A stretch of 5,895 nucleotides of DNA from an uncultured Lachnospiraceae bacterium (GTDB lineage Bacteria; Bacillota; Clostridia; Lachnospirales; Lachnospiraceae), in contig CAJUQY010000080.1 of NCBI GenBank assembly GCA_910588815.1, positions 1 to 5,895 of the forward strand. The letters are read 5' to 3'. The notes beneath the pieces were generated by a model. The model had not been told where the DNA came from, searched no databases, and saw only the letters and a list, made by a program, of their open reading frames with translations. Positions 4,363-5,895 of the stretch are shown piece by piece. Every line of letters starts with the position of its first letter. Positions within the stretch are counted from its first letter, which is position 1. The position numbers were made by a program, and so were the translations under genes.

Positions 4363-5895
4363 ATGTTTCAGTCAAGGACGCACACCTGCAATGATCTGCG
4401 GATCGGACATGTGGGGGAGAAGGTAACTCTGGCCGGGTGGTATGAAAACCTGCGCCGGGTGAGTAAGAATTTGGGGTTTTTGATCCTCCGGGATTTTTAT
4501 GGCGAGACCCAGGTGGTCATTGAGTCAGAAGAGATGATGGAGAAGATTGCTTCTTTGAATCGGGAGTCAACCCTTTCTGTCACAGGCACGGTGAGGGAAC
4601 GCTCCAGCAAAAATGCGGATCTTTCCACCGGGGAGATCGAGGTGGTGCCGGAGTCGGTGGAGGTGCTGGGAAAATGCTATCACAATGCCCTGCCCTTTGA
4701 AGTGTCCCGTTCCAGGGAGGCCGACGAGAACGCCCGCCTAAAGTATAGGTATCTGGACCTTCGGAACCCCAAGGTGAGAGAGAAAATCCTCATGCGCTCC
4801 CGCATTGTGGCGGAGCTTAGGAAACGGATGATGGAGCTGGACTTTTATGAGATTACGACGCCGATTTTAACCTGCTCCTCCCCGGAGGGGGCAAGGGACT
4901 ATCTGGTGCCATCCAGGAACCATCCGGGCAAGTTTTATGCCCTGCCCCAGGCCCCCCAGCAGTTCAAGCAGCTTCTGATGGCATCGGGCTTTGACCGGTA
5001 TTTTCAGATTGCCCCCTGCTTCAGGGACGAGGATGCCAGGGCGGACCGTTCCCCCGGCGAGTTTTATCAGCTGGACATGGAGATGGCTTTCGCTTCCCAG
5101 GAGGATGTGTTTGCCGTCATTGAGCAGGTGCTTCCGCCGGTGTTTGAACAGTACGGAACCTATGGCCGGGCGTCGAAGGCGCCTTTTACCAGGATTTCCT
5201 TCCGGGAATCCATGGAGAGGTTTGGCACGGACAAGCCGGATCTGCGGATCAAACTGGAGCTTTCCGACGGGACCGAGGTTATGGAGGGCTGCGGCTTTGA
5301 ACCTTTTGCCGGAGCCGAGATCCGGGCGGTGGTTTGCCCGGGATTTACGGAGAGCCGCAAGATCATCGACAAGATCTGTGCAGATGTGGAGGTCCAAACC
5401 GGCAGGAAGCTTTACTGGTGCAAGGCGGGATCGGAAGGAAGCCTGACAGGAGGTATTTCCAAGTTCCTGGCAGAGAAAAAAGAGGAGGTGTTTTCCGCCC
5501 TCTCCTTAAAAGGCGGAGAGCTGGTGCTGCTGGCGGCGGGAACAAAGCAGGAGGCACAGAAAACAGCGGGGGCTGCAAGGAAAATTGTGGCAAATTATGC
5601 AGAGCGGTATATGGATAAGGAATGCTATGAGTTCTGCTGGATCGTGGATTTCCCCATGTACGAAATCGGGGAGGAATCCGGGGAGCTGGAATTCTGTCAC
5701 AACCCCTTCTCCATGCCTCAGGGGGGGATGAAGGCTTTGAAGGAGCAGGATCCCCTGGAGATTTGCGCATACCAGTACGACCTGGTGTGCAACGGCATTG
5801 AGCTTTCTTCCGGCGCGGTGAGAAACCATGACCCGGAGATCATGATCGAAGCCTTCCGCATGGTGGGCCTCGGCGAGGAGGATGTGAAGGCCAAA
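4363..5895 (+). CDS. aspS: Aspartyl-tRNA synthetase, bacterial type with GAD domain (3' end outside window)
   Basis: 511 codons are visible with no stop, so the gene runs off the right edge; bacterial AspRS is about 590 residues, leaving motif 3 and the C-terminus unseen. It charges tRNA(Asp) with aspartate in the cytosol. Seen: an N-terminal OB-fold anticodon domain (about 1-105), RLKYRYLDLRNP (124-135), the flipping loop PEGARDYLVPSR (174-185), FYALPQAPQQFKQLL (from about 192), motif 2 FRDEDARADRSPGEFYQLDM (220-239), KPDLRI (291-296), the bacterial GAD insertion (about 295-405), HNPFSMP (446-452) and ELSSGAVRNHD (480-490). AGGAGAGGG 7 bases upstream of the ATG supports the start. The OB-fold strand reads GWYENLRRVSKNLGFLILRD instead of the E. 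coli GWVNRRRDLGSLIFIDMRD. Leu in the NLG position is like tRNA(Asp)-specific enzymes rather than the His of relaxed Asp/Asn enzymes, but this alignment is by eye. Confidence 0.96.
   Translation, partial: MFQSRTHTCNDLRIGHVGEKVTLAGWYENLRRVSKNLGFLILRDFYGETQVVIESEEMMEKIASLNRESTLSVTGTVRERSSKNADLSTGEIEVVPESVEVLGKCYHNALPFEVSRSREADENARLKYRYLDLRNPKVREKILMRSRIVAELRKRMMELDFYEITTPILTCSSPEGARDYLVPSRNHPGKFYALPQAPQQFKQLLMASGFDRYFQIAPCFRDEDARADRSPGEFYQLDMEMAFASQEDVFAVIEQVLPPVFEQYGTYGRASKAPFTRISFRESMERFGTDKPDLRIKLELSDGTEVMEGCGFEPFAGAEIRAVVCPGFTESRKIIDKICADVEVQTGRKLYWCKAGSEGSLTGGISKFLAEKKEEVFSALSLKGGELVLLAAGTKQEAQKTAGAARKIVANYAERYMDKECYEFCWIVDFPMYEIGEESGELEFCHNPFSMPQGGMKALKEQDPLEICAYQYDLVCNGIELSSGAVRNHDPEIMIEAFRMVGLGEEDVKAK

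Noticed and set aside
4867..5397. 176-residue open frame on the minus strand inside aspS
   Set aside because: It lies wholly antisense to the strongly conserved aspS core. Its composition (rich in Arg, Leu, Gly, Pro) is what the complement of GC-rich codons gives, and no ribosome binding site or family similarity is seen.

Overview
The window looks like chromosomal DNA from an anaerobic Gram-positive Clostridia member, most likely Lachnospiraceae. This is inferred from strong AGGAGG-type ribosome binding sites, the hisS-aspS tandem, an anaerobe-style biotin synthase and a pair of stand-alone YbaK-family editing proteins. No genus can be fixed from sequence reading alone. No CRISPR array, tRNA, rRNA or intact mobile element was seen.

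Left part (1-1448, plus strand): the 3' end of an unrecognised gene overlaps by 14 bases a stand-alone prolyl-tRNA editing protein (ProXp-ala/PrdX type). Four bases later comes ybaK, a Cys-tRNA(Pro) deacylase. Together they look like a translation-quality operon that removes Ala and Cys wrongly attached to tRNA(Pro). Downstream is a broken thpR (RNA 2',3'-cyclic phosphodiesterase): its N-terminus with the first HxT motif is clear, then a frameshift and a truncation follow.

Middle (about 1430-2450): a complete, isolated bioB with a good ribosome binding site and a plausible promoter lying inside the thpR remnant. Its cysteine pattern differs from the E. coli enzyme (Ser in place of one [2Fe-2S] ligand, plus an additional CxxC), which suggests the anaerobe-type biotin synthase.

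Between bioB and hisS (2451-3006) no intact gene was found. The stretch holds an unidentified coding-like fragment overlapping the bioB end, a nested inverted repeat that resembles a minus-strand terminator, and a short, frameshifted minus-strand remnant resembling the N-terminus of Uma2-family (DUF820) proteins. It ends with a near-consensus sigma-A promoter for hisS. That promoter would produce an mRNA starting almost directly with a 7-bp GC hairpin; no T-box leader is visible.

Right part (3007-5895): hisS (complete, 416 aa) and aspS (511 codons visible, 3' end beyond the window), separated by a 105-base purine-rich leader. They are probably one aminoacyl-tRNA synthetase operon supplying His-tRNA(His) and Asp-tRNA(Asp). 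The theme of the window is tRNA charging and tRNA quality control, interrupted by a solitary biotin gene and gene debris. I did not find a convincing new multi-gene system. The best leads are the bioB cluster ligands, the variant HP motif in the ProXp-ala protein and the decayed islands flanking bioB.
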